A DNA stretch of 64,000 nt from Paracoccaceae bacterium. Lineage in GTDB: Bacteria > Pseudomonadota > Alphaproteobacteria > Rhodobacterales > Rhodobacteraceae. The notes under the pieces were generated by a model. The model worked only from the letters and a program-made list of their open reading frames with translations. It made no database searches and had not been told where the DNA came from. Shown one piece after another: positions 8,061 through 16,985 of this stretch. Location of the stretch: assembly GCA_947453525.1 (NCBI GenBank), contig CANGHD010000001.1, forward strand, positions 1-64,000, read 5' to 3'. The translations under genes and the position numbers were made by a program. The number at the start of each line of letters is the position of its first letter. Position 1 is the stretch's first letter.

Positions 8061-8699
8061 ATGCCTGACGACTACGACCGCAATCAAGCTGTTCGGGATG
8101 AACGGAATTGGGAGCCGCGCGTGAAGGCCGCCCAGATCGGCGTCAGACCGCAAGGCGCTGACGTGACACCGCCGGGCCCGGTCGAAACCCATGCGGAAAA
8201 GCACGCGACCGGAACGGCGGCCCTGCGGGTCAAGGCCGTGACCGCAGAGGTATCGGTCAAGCTGGCCATCCGTGTCCAGGATGGCGATGCCCAGATTGCG
8301 GAAGCCGCCAGTGACCGTCTGGCGTGGAATGCCGCGGTTCGCACAGCCGCGGTCAAGGTCGCCGTGTTCAAGGGCTGGCTGACGCTGACCGGGCAGGTGC
8401 AGTGGCCCTATCAGCATGACGAGGCCGCCGCTGCCGTGCGCACACTTTGGGGCGTGACGGGTGTCTCAAACCTGATCACCATCAAATCCACGGCCAATGC
8501 GGGCGACATCAAGTCCGACATCATGGAGGCGTTGAACCGGTCGCGGTTCACCCCCGGACGTATCGCTGTCACCGCCGATGACGGCAAGGTCACCCTGACC
8601 GGCACCGTGGACTATTGGGACGCGCGCGCGCTGGCCGGTACCGTCGCCTGGGCCGCGTCGGGTGTCACCTCGGTCACCAACGACATCCGCGTGAACTGA
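8061..8699 (+). CDS. BON-domain protein, apparently cytoplasmic
   Basis: 212 residues. At least two BON domains are visible: about 85-140 (AAVKVAVFKGWLTLTGQVQW ... GVTGVSNLITI) and about 150-211 (IAVTADDGKVTLTGTVDYWD ... GVTSVTNDIRV). A degenerate repeat may lie at about 65-85. BON domains bind phospholipid or other surfaces and occur in osmotic-stress proteins, usually exported. Here no signal peptide is seen; the N terminus is charged (MPDDYDRNQ). It starts at ATG 8061 after AAGGGGACAAAGAA. Confidence 0.8.
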   Translation: MPDDYDRNQAVRDERNWEPRVKAAQIGVRPQGADVTPPGPVETHAEKHATGTAALRVKAVTAEVSVKLAIRVQDGDAQIAEAASDRLAWNAAVRTAAVKVAVFKGWLTLTGQVQWPYQHDEAAAAVRTLWGVTGVSNLITIKSTANAGDIKSDIMEALNRSRFTPGRIAVTADDGKVTLTGTVDYWDARALAGTVAWAASGVTSVTNDIRVN

Positions 8700-8831
8700 C
8701 AGACGGGCCGCGCCGGGACACCATTGCGATCTTCGCACAAGATCGAGAGGGGCCTGTGCGGGGCACGCTGCTTTAGTCTCGCGGCGATGCCGGGGGGGCA
8801 ACGCCCGGGCAAGTCCTTGCCGTTTCAGGTG

Positions 8832-9344
8832 TCAGCGGACTTCGCCCGAGGTGATCGTGACCGCCCAGAGTTGGCGGTCGACGCAGCGCCAGACTGCGGT
8901 CATCACTTCGGCCGTTGCCATGTCGCCATAGGCCTGTGCTTCGGTCACCGCATCAAGAACGGACTGGCCAAAGGCATCCAGCGGCGCCAATTCGATTGAC
9001 GCCATGACCATGGGTCCAGAGGGTTGGAACACACGCAAACCCGTGTCCCGCAGGGGCTCGGCCGGCCCGGAGCCATCCAGCAGCATGGGCTTCGGCGGTG
9101 CCGGCCAGGGTGCCGTCTGGCCCAGATCCGCCATGCGGGCGCTTATGAGGGTCGAGCAGACCTCCATGACGCTGGACACCTGCGCGCAGAGGTCATCGAT
9201 CATGATGAAATTCGCGCCAAGCCGGTTGCGCGACGAGTGGTGCATCTGGTCCTGCAGTTGGGCCGCCGCCGCAAGTTGCAGGTTCAAGAGCGACAACGAT
9301 TGCTGCCGGGTCTGGTCTGGGACTACGTTTCTGTCCGTCTGCAT
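8832..9344 (-). CDS. Dps/ferritin-like protein lacking canonical ferroxidase residues
   Basis: 170 residues. The helical layout resembles Dps: HHSSRNRLGANFIMIDDLCA, then VMEVCSTLISARMADLG, and near the C terminus AQAYGDMATAEVMTAVWRCV followed by DRQLWAV. The usual metal-binding Asp/Glu pair of the second helix (HVDxxAER) is replaced by EVCSTLISAR. If this is a Dps relative it is unlikely to oxidise iron at the normal site. ATG 9344 follows AAGGAG. It is divergent from the PAS-LuxR gene. Assignment is by pattern only. Confidence 0.55.
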   Translation of the reverse strand: MQTDRNVVPDQTRQQSLSLLNLQLAAAAQLQDQMHHSSRNRLGANFIMIDDLCAQVSSVMEVCSTLISARMADLGQTAPWPAPPKPMLLDGSGPAEPLRDTGLRVFQPSGPMVMASIELAPLDAFGQSVLDAVTEAQAYGDMATAEVMTAVWRCVDRQLWAVTITSGEVR

Positions 9345-9692
9345 GGCATTCAACTCCTTGGACGAGGGACGGCGGGTGCCCGTCGCAGCCCGAGAAGGCC
9401 AAGGCCGCGCCGGAACCTGCATTCCGCACACTGAGCGACTGTCCGAGGACTGACAGGTGGTCTGACAGGAGCGCGGACAGCGGGACGGTAGGGCACCCAC
9501 CTCAGCCGAGGCTGGCAGTGTTCAGGGGGAGGGGAAAGGCTCGGAATCTACTCAGGCACACCCTTCGGGCGTGGAAACCCGCTGATTGGCCGGCGCAACT
9601 GACCCAGGTTAAAGCGGTGCGGGCGCCGCGCGGTTAGGTCAATCAAGACCCGTCCGTTTCCGGTCCGGTTTCAGGGCTCAGAGGCTAAGTTC
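9345..9692. other. Divergent intergenic region, no gene seen
   Basis: 348 bases between the divergent Dps-like and LuxR-type genes. It must hold both promoters. A weak sigma70-like pair on the plus strand is TTGGCC, 17 bases, TTAAAG near 9587-9615. No strong hairpin or operator palindrome was seen. Confidence 0.4.
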
Positions 9693-10502
9693 ATGGCAGA
9701 TATGCGGGCGTTTTTCGCCGATCCTGTTGAAATCTGCACGCTTTGTTCCGCGTCCTGCCATGCGGGCCGGACGGCGGAGCCGGTCACGGCGCGACAGGCG
9801 CGCAAGACGACGGAGGCGGAACCCGACAGGCGGCTGCAGGCCTTGCTGGACCAGCAGATTGCCCAGACCCAGCAGTTGCATGGGCTGTTGTGCGCTTTGA
9901 ACCTGCCCGTCCTGCACCTGTGCCCCGACATGCGCCTGTGCTTTTTCACCCAAGCTGCCGCCGCAGTGTTCGGCATCCGCAGCGCCGATCTGGGCGCTAG
10001 GCTGGACCTGTGCTGGCCGCTGCTGCCCGACAGCGGGGTTGCAGAAGTGCGCCGGACCGCAGCGTCTTGCGCGGGGGGGGCCGCAACCGCAGCCCCCGGT
10101 GCAGGCTCTGCGGAAGAGGCGCAGGGCAGGGTCTGGCAGGCCCATGTGCTGCCTCATGTCGCCCGCGACGGCGCGCCCGGCGGGGCCATTGTCATTCTGC
10201 TGGGGCAGACCGCTTGCGCCTCTGCCATGGGGCAGCCTGAACCGGTGGTGCCCATCGAGGAGGATCTGACCCCCCGGCAGCGGCAGGTCATGGACCTTGT
10301 GCTGGCGGGCCATCCCAGCAAGAATATCGCTGCCGATCTGAAGATCAGTCAGCGCACCGTCGAAAACCACCGCGCCGCGATCATGCGGCGGACCGGGGCC
10401 ACCTCGCTGCCGGCGCTGGCCCGGATGGCGCTGGGCGCGGCAGGGGGGGCCGATTGCCATCCGCGCCCCGCGCCGCGCCGGCTGCAGGAAACCCTGTCAT
10501 GA
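9693..10502 (+). CDS. LuxR/FixJ-type regulator with a PAS-like N-terminal domain
   Basis: 269 residues. An N-terminal part about 45-180 reads like a PAS sensor (LLCALNLPVLHLCPDMRLCF ... FFTQAAAAVFGI). The C-terminal helix-turn-helix about 195-250 is clear (LTPRQRQVMDLVLAGHPSKN, KISQRTVENHRAAIMRRTGA). Cysteines at C16, C19 and C23 near the N terminus could be a redox or metal site (inference). The start has GAGG eight bases before ATG. The efflux pair begins 17 bases after its stop, so it is the likely local regulator. Confidence 0.8.
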   Translation: MADMRAFFADPVEICTLCSASCHAGRTAEPVTARQARKTTEAEPDRRLQALLDQQIAQTQQLHGLLCALNLPVLHLCPDMRLCFFTQAAAAVFGIRSADLGARLDLCWPLLPDSGVAEVRRTAASCAGGAATAAPGAGSAEEAQGRVWQAHVLPHVARDGAPGGAIVILLGQTACASAMGQPEPVVPIEEDLTPRQRQVMDLVLAGHPSKNIAADLKISQRTVENHRAAIMRRTGATSLPALARMALGAAGGADCHPRPAPRRLQETLS

Positions 10503-10518
10503 CGGCGCGCCTTGCGAC

Positions 10519-11544
10519 GTGGCGTGTCGGGAACCGGCTGTGAAGCTGCTGAAGACCATCGGGCTGGTGGCTGTGGTTCTGGCAATGGCGGGTGGGCTCT
10601 TTTGGTGGTGGCAGAACGGCAGGACCTATCCGGGCACGGATGACGCCACGCTGCAGGCCAACCTGCTGACGATCGCGCCGCAGATCGGCGGGCGCGTGGT
10701 CGCGGTGCCGGCCGTCGAGAACGGCCATGTCGCAGCAGGGGATCTTCTGTTCTCGATCGATCCCGCGCCCTCGCAGGCGGCGGTCGACATGGCGCAGGCC
10801 GAACTGGACCGTGCCCGCCTGACGGCCAGTTCGTCGGGCTCGGATGTACAGGCGGCGGCTGCGGGGGTTGCGGCGGCAGCAGCGCTGTTGCGGCAGGCCC
10901 AGCAGGATATGGCCCGCGACCAATCGCTCGCGCAGGGCGGGCAGTTGACCCAGACGATCCTTGACCATGCACATACGGCGGTGGATCAGGCGGTGGCGGC
11001 CAAGGCCTCGGCCGATGCGGCGCTGGCGGCCGCGGCGGCGCTGGCGGGGCGGTCGGTGACCGGTGATACGCCTGCGATCCGCGCCGCGCAAAGCGCGCTG
11101 GCCTTGGCCCAGATCGACCTTGCCCATTGCAAGATCACCGCCCCCGCCGCCGGGTGGATCGCCAATATCAGCCTGCGCCCCGGTCAGATCGTCTCGGCCA
11201 ATGCGCCGCTTTTCGCGCTGGTCGAGGATGGCGCGTGGTGGGTCGAAGGCAATTTCAAGGAAACCGACCTGCAGCGGATCAGGCCCGGCCAGCCCGTGGC
11301 GCTGACGGTCGACATGTATGCCGGTCTGGCGCTGACCGGAACGGTGGACAGCGTGGGCTATGGCTCGGGTGCGGTGTTTTCCCTGTTGCCCTCGCAGAAC
11401 GCGAGCGGAAACTGGGTCAAGGTCACCCAGCGCTTTGCCGTGCGCATTGCGATTGACCACCCGCCTGCCGACCCGGCCCGCCCGCTGCGCGTGGGGGCCA
11501 GTGTCACAGCCACGGTCAACACCGGCGATCTGGTGGTGAAGTGA
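10519..11544 (+). CDS. HlyD/EmrA-type membrane fusion protein
   Basis: Periplasmic adaptor of a tripartite drug or metabolite efflux pump. 341 residues: one N-terminal membrane helix (TIGLVAVVLAMAGGLFWWW), a lipoyl-like half motif at RTYPGTDDATLQANLLTIAP, an alpha-helical hairpin rich in Ala, and a C-terminal barrel (GNFKETDLQRIRPGQPVALT). GTG 10519 is the longest start; GTG 10540, just before KLLKTIG, is the likely alternative. Its TGA overlaps the GTG of the MFS gene, as in emrAB operons. Confidence 0.9.
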   Translation: MACREPAVKLLKTIGLVAVVLAMAGGLFWWWQNGRTYPGTDDATLQANLLTIAPQIGGRVVAVPAVENGHVAAGDLLFSIDPAPSQAAVDMAQAELDRARLTASSSGSDVQAAAAGVAAAAALLRQAQQDMARDQSLAQGGQLTQTILDHAHTAVDQAVAAKASADAALAAAAALAGRSVTGDTPAIRAAQSALALAQIDLAHCKITAPAAGWIANISLRPGQIVSANAPLFALVEDGAWWVEGNFKETDLQRIRPGQPVALTVDMYAGLALTGTVDSVGYGSGAVFSLLPSQNASGNWVKVTQRFAVRIAIDHPPADPARPLRVGASVTATVNTGDLVVK

Positions 11545-13079
11545 CACCCGCGCTGGCCGGACCGGCGTCGGTGCCTGCGGTCAAATGGTCCATTGTGCTG
11601 GCGGTGGTTTTGACGGCGGTGCTGGAGGTCTTGGACAGCACCATCGTCAATGTGGCCCTGCCGCATATGAAGGCGGCCTTCGGGATCACCTCGGACCAGA
11701 CGATCTGGATCTTGACCAGCTATATCGTGGCCTCGGTCGTGGTGATGCCGCTGACCGGGTTCTTCGCCAAACGCTTCGGTCGCCGCAGACTGATCATCAC
11801 CGCCATCATCGGTTTTGCCGGGTTCTCCATGCTGTGCGGTCTGGCCGGCAGCATTGGCGTCATGGTGGCCTGTCGTCTGGGCCAGGGGCTGTTCGGCGCT
11901 TTCCTGATCCCCCTGTCGCAATCCATCCTGTTTGACAGCTTCCCGCGCGACAAGCGCGGGCAGGCGATGGCGCTGTTCGGTCTGGGCGTGGTGGTGGCGC
12001 CCATTCTGGGGCCGACTTTGGGAGCTTTGCTGACGGAGTATTTCTCATGGCGGGCGGTCTTCTACGTCAACCTGCCCGTCGCGGCCTTTGCCTTGTTCAT
12101 GATGGCCGGAGAGTTGCAGGCCGAACCTGTCAAAGCCGTCCGCATCGACTGGACCGGATTGATCCTGATGGTCGCAGCCATCGGGGCCTTGCAACTGACG
12201 CTGGATCAGGGCGAGATGCGCAGCTGGTTTTCTTCGCCGCTCATCCAGGGACTGGCTTTGCTGGCGCTGGTGTCTTCGATGGTCTTTGTCCTGCGTGGCG
12301 TGGGACGGCCGGGCAATATCATCGACTTCGCCCTGCTGCGCGATCGCAGCTTTGCCGCAGCCAATTTCACCATGCTGGGCTTCGGGCTGGCAATGTTCGG
12401 CTCCATCGCCATTCTGCCGCTGTTCGTGCAAGGTTTGCTGGGCTACCCGGTGCTGGCGGCTGGCTATCTGTTCATGCCGCGCGGCTTGGCGGCGGGTGTG
12501 TCGATGGTGCTAACCGGCGCGGTCTTGATGAACCGCTTCGATCCGCGCCTGCTGGTCGCGCTGGGTCTGGTGCTGACGGGTTTGGGCAATCTCTCGCTGG
12601 GCTGGCTGAACCTGGACGCGGGCTTCTGGGATCTGGCATGGCCCGGCGTTGTCTCGGGCATCGGGATGGGGTTGTTCTTCGTGCCGATGTCGACGCTGGC
12701 GTTTCAGAACATCGGGCCTGCGCATCAGGATGAGGCTTCGGGGATTTACGGGGTGATGCGCTCGCTGGGGTCATCGGTCGGCATTGCCATCGTCGGATGG
12801 CAGGTGGCCAGCCGGTCGCAGTTTCACTGGGCGGTGCTGAGCGCGCGGATCACGCCTTTCAACCCCGATGTGCTGGCCTATCTGCGCCCTCTGGGCCTGA
12901 CGCCGGGCTCGCCTCAGGGGGCTCAGATGATGGCCGGGCAGGTGGCGGCGCAGTCGAGCCTTCTGGCCTTTCAGGATGCTTTCTGGCTGACCGGCTGGGC
13001 CGCCTTCCTGATGCTGCCGGTGGTCTTGATCCTGCAACGTCCTGCCAAGGGTGCTGCTGCCCCCGTGGGCGCACACTAG
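11541..13079 (+). CDS. EmrB/QacA (DHA2) family MFS efflux transporter
   Basis: Proton-driven inner-membrane exporter, 512 residues and about 14 helices. Seen: LDSTIVNVALPHMKAAFG in helix 1 (motif D-like), TGFFAKRFGRRRLI (motif A), and GLGVVVAPILGPTLGALLTE (motif C of drug antiporters). GTG 11541 overlaps the stop of the HlyD gene by 4 bases. The pair, preceded by a PAS-LuxR regulator, forms a self-contained efflux operon; the substrate cannot be told from sequence. Confidence 0.92.
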   Translation: MTPALAGPASVPAVKWSIVLAVVLTAVLEVLDSTIVNVALPHMKAAFGITSDQTIWILTSYIVASVVVMPLTGFFAKRFGRRRLIITAIIGFAGFSMLCGLAGSIGVMVACRLGQGLFGAFLIPLSQSILFDSFPRDKRGQAMALFGLGVVVAPILGPTLGALLTEYFSWRAVFYVNLPVAAFALFMMAGELQAEPVKAVRIDWTGLILMVAAIGALQLTLDQGEMRSWFSSPLIQGLALLALVSSMVFVLRGVGRPGNIIDFALLRDRSFAAANFTMLGFGLAMFGSIAILPLFVQGLLGYPVLAAGYLFMPRGLAAGVSMVLTGAVLMNRFDPRLLVALGLVLTGLGNLSLGWLNLDAGFWDLAWPGVVSGIGMGLFFVPMSTLAFQNIGPAHQDEASGIYGVMRSLGSSVGIAIVGWQVASRSQFHWAVLSARITPFNPDVLAYLRPLGLTPGSPQGAQMMAGQVAAQSSLLAFQDAFWLTGWAAFLMLPVVLILQRPAKGAAAPVGAH

Positions 13080-13143
13080 GACAGATCAGTGCGCTTTTCT
13101 GCCCCCGATGCTATCGCCGGAGCCTGACAGGCAGGAGATGGCG

Positions 13144-13536
13144 ATGATCGAACTTCCCTTCGACAGCGACGAGATCGAGCAACTGGTCTTGCGCTTCAAC
13201 GCCGTTATGGCGAAAGAGGGCATGGATATTCCCGATCCGGGGGGCAATGCCTCGGACGACGAGGTGGCCGAGACCCTGCAGGAGACCACCGGCGATCTGA
13301 GCCGGGACGAGATCACGCAAGAGATCGAAAGCATGGACGACGAGCAGAAGGACGGGCTGGTCGCGCTGTTCTGGATCGGGCGCGGCGATGCCGAGCCTGC
13401 GGAATGGGAGGCGACCAAGGCGCTGGCCCGCCAGCAGCATGACGGCCTTGTCAGCCGCTATCTGCTGGGCCAGCCCGAGGTGGGCGAGTTCCTGACCGAG
13501 GGGCTGGAGAAGATGCTGGAGTATGGCGTCGCGTAA
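13144..13536 (+). CDS. DUF3775 domain protein
   Basis: 130 residues, acidic and soluble. DUF3775 pattern: IPDPGGNASDDEVAETL, then TGDLSRDEI and LVALFWIGRGDAEPAEWE, ending in LLGQPEVGEFLTEGLEKM. No function is known to me. The start is set at ATG 13144 because AGGAG (13133-13137) has ideal spacing to it; ATG 13138 abuts the ribosome site. It is followed by a perfect 30-bp palindrome and converges with the ABC operon. Confidence 0.75.
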   Translation: MIELPFDSDEIEQLVLRFNAVMAKEGMDIPDPGGNASDDEVAETLQETTGDLSRDEITQEIESMDDEQKDGLVALFWIGRGDAEPAEWEATKALARQQHDGLVSRYLLGQPEVGEFLTEGLEKMLEYGVA

Positions 13537-13576
13537 CTCAGGCCAAGGTCTGGGTCGGCGGCAGGTCTGGCGATGA

Positions 13577-13606
13577 CGTAGGGTGGGGTTATAACCCCAC
13601 CCTACG
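13577..13606. terminator. Perfect 30-bp palindrome between convergent genes
   Basis: The left arm CGTAGGGTGGGGTTA and its exact complement TAACCCCACCCTACG meet with no loop bases. It lies between the DUF3775 gene and the convergent ABC ATPase gene. It can fold in RNA from either strand and probably acts as a bidirectional terminator or 3' stabiliser, although neither strand has a U-tract. Confidence 0.6.
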
Positions 13607-13612
13607 GACGCG

Positions 13613-15697
13613 TCACTCAGCGGCCATCTTGATGACCGGCTCCATCTGAGCAAGGATATCGTCGGACAGATGGCATTTGATCTGGTGGCCCTCTGCCAGA
13701 TTTCGGACCGGCGGCATCTCGCGGTCGCACAGGCCGTTGGGGACTTGGGATTTCCAGCGGCAACGGGTCTGGAAGGGGCAGCCGGGCGGCGGGTTGACCG
13801 CCGAGGGAATGTCGCCCTCCAGCACGATGCGCTTGCGGATCACCTTGGTGTCGGCCACGGGCACGGCCGACAGCAAGGCCTCGGTGTAGGGATGGTAGGG
13901 CGGGTTGAAAACCTGATCGGTGGTGCCGGTTTCGACCACATGGCCGAGGTACATTACCAGCACCCGGTCCGACAGGTAGCGCACGATCGAGAGGTCGTGG
14001 CTGATGAACAAGAGCGTCGTCTTGTTCTCACGCTGGATGTCCATCAACAGGTCGGTCACCGCCGCCTGCACCGAGACGTCAAGCGCCGAGACCGGCTCGT
14101 CGGCCACGACCACCTTGGCGCCGCCGGCAAAGGCGCGGGCGATGCCGACGCGTTGCTTCTGGCCGCCCGAGAGTTGCCTCGGCATGCGATCGGCAAAGGC
14201 GCGCGGCAGTTTCACGACGTCGAGAAGTTCCAGCATCCGGTTGGTGCGCTCCTCGTCGGATTTGCCGTAGTGGAACACCTCCAGCGCGCGAATGATCTGA
14301 CGGCCGACGTTCATCGAAGGATTCAGCGTGTCGAAGGGGTTCTGGAACACCATCTGCACCGAAGACACGGTATCGACATTGCGCTTTTGGATCGGGGTCG
14401 ACTGGACGTTTTCGTCAAACAGCATGATCGAGCCGGAGGTGGCGGTTTCCAGGCCCATCAGCACCTTGGCGAAGGTGGATTTGCCGCAGCCGGACTCGCC
14501 CACGATCGCGAGGGTTTCGCCCTCATGCGCTTCGAAGCTGAGGGTCTCGTTGGCTTTCACCACTTTTGCCGTGCCGCCGCCAAAGGCACCGGAGGAGATT
14601 GAATAATATTTCTTCAGATCCTCCATCTTCAGCACGACGCGGCCGATCGGGGATTTCTGTTTGACGACACGGGCGGCGGGCGGGGCGTTCCAGTCGATCT
14701 CGGCCCATTTCAGGCAGCGCGAGGCGTGGCGGTCGCCCTTGGGGATGTCCGACATCGGAATATCGGCGGCATCACAGCGGCCCTTCTCGAAATAATCGCA
14801 GCGCGGGCCGAAGTTGCACCCCTGCGGCCGTTCATGCGGAAGCGGGAAGTTGCCGGGGATCGAGATCAGGGGCCGCGTGTTCTTGTCGGCCCCGGGCAAT
14901 GGGATCGAGCGGAACAGGGCCTGCGTGTAGGGATGGCGCATCTCGTCGAAGACCTGCACGACGTTGCCGGTCTCGACCGCCTCGCCGGAGTACATCACGC
15001 AAAGCCTGTCGCAGACGTCCATGATCAGGCCGAGGTTGTGCGAAATGAACAGCATCGAGGTGCCGTATTTGTGGCCGAGGTCTTTGACGAGGTCGACAAT
15101 CCCGGCCTCCACCGTCACGTCGAGTGCGGTGGTGGGCTCATCAAGGATCAGGAGCGCGGGCTTGGACATCAGCGCCATGGCGATGACGATGCGCTGTTGC
15201 TGGCCGCCTGACAACTGGTGCGGGAAGGCGTTCAGGATACGGTCGGGGTCGGGCAGCCGGACATCGGCCACGATCTGGCGGGCCAGTTTCCAGGCCTCCT
15301 CTTTCCCCATGCCCTGATGAATCATTGGAACTTCAGCCAGTTGCGCGCCGATCTTCATGGCGGGGTTGAGGCTCGCCATGGGTTCCTGATAGATCATGGC
15401 GATCTCGGACCCGCGGATGCCGCGCAGTTCCTCGTCATCCATCTTGACCAGTTCACGGCCTTTGAACTTGATGGAGCCGGCAACGATGCGACCGTTCTTG
15501 CCGAGGTCGCGCATCACCGCCAGCGCCACGGTGGACTTGCCGCAGCCCGATTCGCCCACCAGCCCCATCGACTCGCCCGGCATGACCTTGCAGGAGAAAT
15601 CCATGACGGCGGGGATCTCGCGCAGACGGGTGAAGAAGGAGATCGAGAGGTGCTCGATCTCGAGGATGGGTTTGGACGGGTCCCAGGCGGTGGTCAT
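13613..15697 (-). CDS. Fused double ATPase of a dipeptide/oligopeptide ABC importer (DppD-DppF type)
   Basis: 694 residues with two complete ABC ATPase modules. Module 1 (about 10-330): Walker A GESGCGKST, signature LSGGQQQR, Walker B LLILDEPTTALD, then the oligopeptide C-terminal segment with Cys motif CNFGPRCDYFEKGRC. Module 2 (about 370-690): GESGCGKST, LSGGQKQR, VVVADEPVSALD and CPFQTRCRW. The two are normally separate subunits (DppD, DppF). ATG 15697 follows GAGG. It is last in the operon and powers import through the two permeases. Confidence 0.95.
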   Translation of the reverse strand: MTTAWDPSKPILEIEHLSISFFTRLREIPAVMDFSCKVMPGESMGLVGESGCGKSTVALAVMRDLGKNGRIVAGSIKFKGRELVKMDDEELRGIRGSEIAMIYQEPMASLNPAMKIGAQLAEVPMIHQGMGKEEAWKLARQIVADVRLPDPDRILNAFPHQLSGGQQQRIVIAMALMSKPALLILDEPTTALDVTVEAGIVDLVKDLGHKYGTSMLFISHNLGLIMDVCDRLCVMYSGEAVETGNVVQVFDEMRHPYTQALFRSIPLPGADKNTRPLISIPGNFPLPHERPQGCNFGPRCDYFEKGRCDAADIPMSDIPKGDRHASRCLKWAEIDWNAPPAARVVKQKSPIGRVVLKMEDLKKYYSISSGAFGGGTAKVVKANETLSFEAHEGETLAIVGESGCGKSTFAKVLMGLETATSGSIMLFDENVQSTPIQKRNVDTVSSVQMVFQNPFDTLNPSMNVGRQIIRALEVFHYGKSDEERTNRMLELLDVVKLPRAFADRMPRQLSGGQKQRVGIARAFAGGAKVVVADEPVSALDVSVQAAVTDLLMDIQRENKTTLLFISHDLSIVRYLSDRVLVMYLGHVVETGTTDQVFNPPYHPYTEALLSAVPVADTKVIRKRIVLEGDIPSAVNPPPGCPFQTRCRWKSQVPNGLCDREMPPVRNLAEGHQIKCHLSDDILAQMEPVIKMAAE

Positions 15698-15743
15698 GGC
15701 GGGCCTCAATTCTGGCGGGTTCGGGCGGGCGGAGCCGGCAGGA

Positions 15744-15796
15744 GCGGGGGTTTCACACCCCCGCACCCCCGTGGGATATTTATGGACGCATGAAAG
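15744..15796 (-). repeat. Dispersed intergenic repeat, copy B
   Basis: The hairpin GCGGGGGT-TTCAC-ACCCCCGC (15744-15764) is preceded, in minus-strand reading, by the conserved box (15774-15796, plus-strand GGATATTTATGGACGCATGA). It sits between the permease and ATPase genes of one operon. Confidence 0.7.
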
Positions 15797-15817
15797 AGAG
15801 GGGTGCGGGGGAGCGCA

Positions 15818-16984
15818 TCAGTCTTTCATGCTTTCTTCGCGCAACCCGTCGGCAAGGAGGTTGAGGCCCAGGACGAGGCTCATCAGGGCCAGGGCCGGGA
15901 CCACGGCGGGGTGGGGGATCATGGAGAGGAGTTTGCGGCCGGCGTTGATGGTGGAGCCCCAGTCCGGGCTTTCGGGCGTGACGCCCAGCCCGAAGAAGCC
16001 CAAGGTGCCGAGGAGGATGGTGGTGTAGCCGATGCGCAGGCAATAGTCGACGATCAGCGGGCCGCGGGCGTTGGGCAGGATTTCCCAGAGCATGATGTAC
16101 CAGGCCTGTTCGCCGCGGGTCTGTCCTGCGGCGACGTAGTCACGCGACTTTATGTCCATCACGATGCCGCGCACGATGCGGAACACGGTGGGGGCGTTGA
16201 CGAAGACGACCGACACGAAGACGTTCAGCAGGTTCGGCGCCATGCCCCAGACGCCCAACGGGTCCCGGTTGAAGGCAAGGCCGGAATAGGCCCAGAGGCC
16301 CAGAACAAGTGTCACGCCGACGTAGAGGTTGCGTTTGGGCGGGTTGGTGTGGAAGCGCGAGTTCAAGAGGACCACGAAGAAGAGGATGGGGATCAGGAAC
16401 AGGATGGCGGCGAGATAGACCGGGATGCCGGTGTTGCGGATCTCCGGTGTGACCAGAAGGTAGAACAGCAGGATCACCGGGAAGGCCAGCACGAGGTTGG
16501 CCATGAAGCTGAGCACGGTGTCGAGCTTGCCGCCGAAATAGCCGGCGGGCAGGCCCAGCGTGATGCCGACGAGGAAGGCGAAGGTCGTCGCGGCGGGGGC
16601 GATGACCAGCACCTGCCGTGCGCCCTCGACCATGCGGGAGAAGACGTCGCGGGCGAGGTGGTCGCCGCCAAGGAGGAACCATGGGTACTGGCCATCTGCT
16701 CCGGCCGGGGTCGGGCTTCCTGGCAGGGGGTTCTTGACGGAGCCAAGCTGCGCCAGGGGATCAAAGGTCACGATCATGTCGGCGAAAAGCGCGGTGAAGA
16801 CCCAGAACATCACGATGGCGAAGCCCACCATGCCGACGGGGCTGTCAAACAGCTTGCCGTAAAGCCCGAGTTTGCGCTTGAAGCGGATCGACAGCACGAA
16901 GGTCACCACCAGCGCCACCCAGACCGGCCAGAACTGTTTGGCCATCAGGGCGAAGATCATCGTCCAGGACAGTGTATCGGGCAT
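15818..16984 (-). CDS. ABC importer permease (DppC type)
   Basis: Inner-membrane permease of 388 residues, longer than the usual ~300 for DppC. Extra hydrophobic and periplasmic sequence lies between the N-terminal helix and the permease core. The EAA-type loop reads DYVAAGQTRGEQAWYIMLWE (about 285-304), followed by ILPNARGPLIVDY. ATG 16984 lies directly before the stop of the upstream permease gene (one base between). It pairs with the DppB-type permease. Confidence 0.92.
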   Translation of the reverse strand: MPDTLSWTMIFALMAKQFWPVWVALVVTFVLSIRFKRKLGLYGKLFDSPVGMVGFAIVMFWVFTALFADMIVTFDPLAQLGSVKNPLPGSPTPAGADGQYPWFLLGGDHLARDVFSRMVEGARQVLVIAPAATTFAFLVGITLGLPAGYFGGKLDTVLSFMANLVLAFPVILLFYLLVTPEIRNTGIPVYLAAILFLIPILFFVVLLNSRFHTNPPKRNLYVGVTLVLGLWAYSGLAFNRDPLGVWGMAPNLLNVFVSVVFVNAPTVFRIVRGIVMDIKSRDYVAAGQTRGEQAWYIMLWEILPNARGPLIVDYCLRIGYTTILLGTLGFFGLGVTPESPDWGSTINAGRKLLSMIPHPAVVPALALMSLVLGLNLLADGLREESMKD

Positions 16985-16985
16985 G

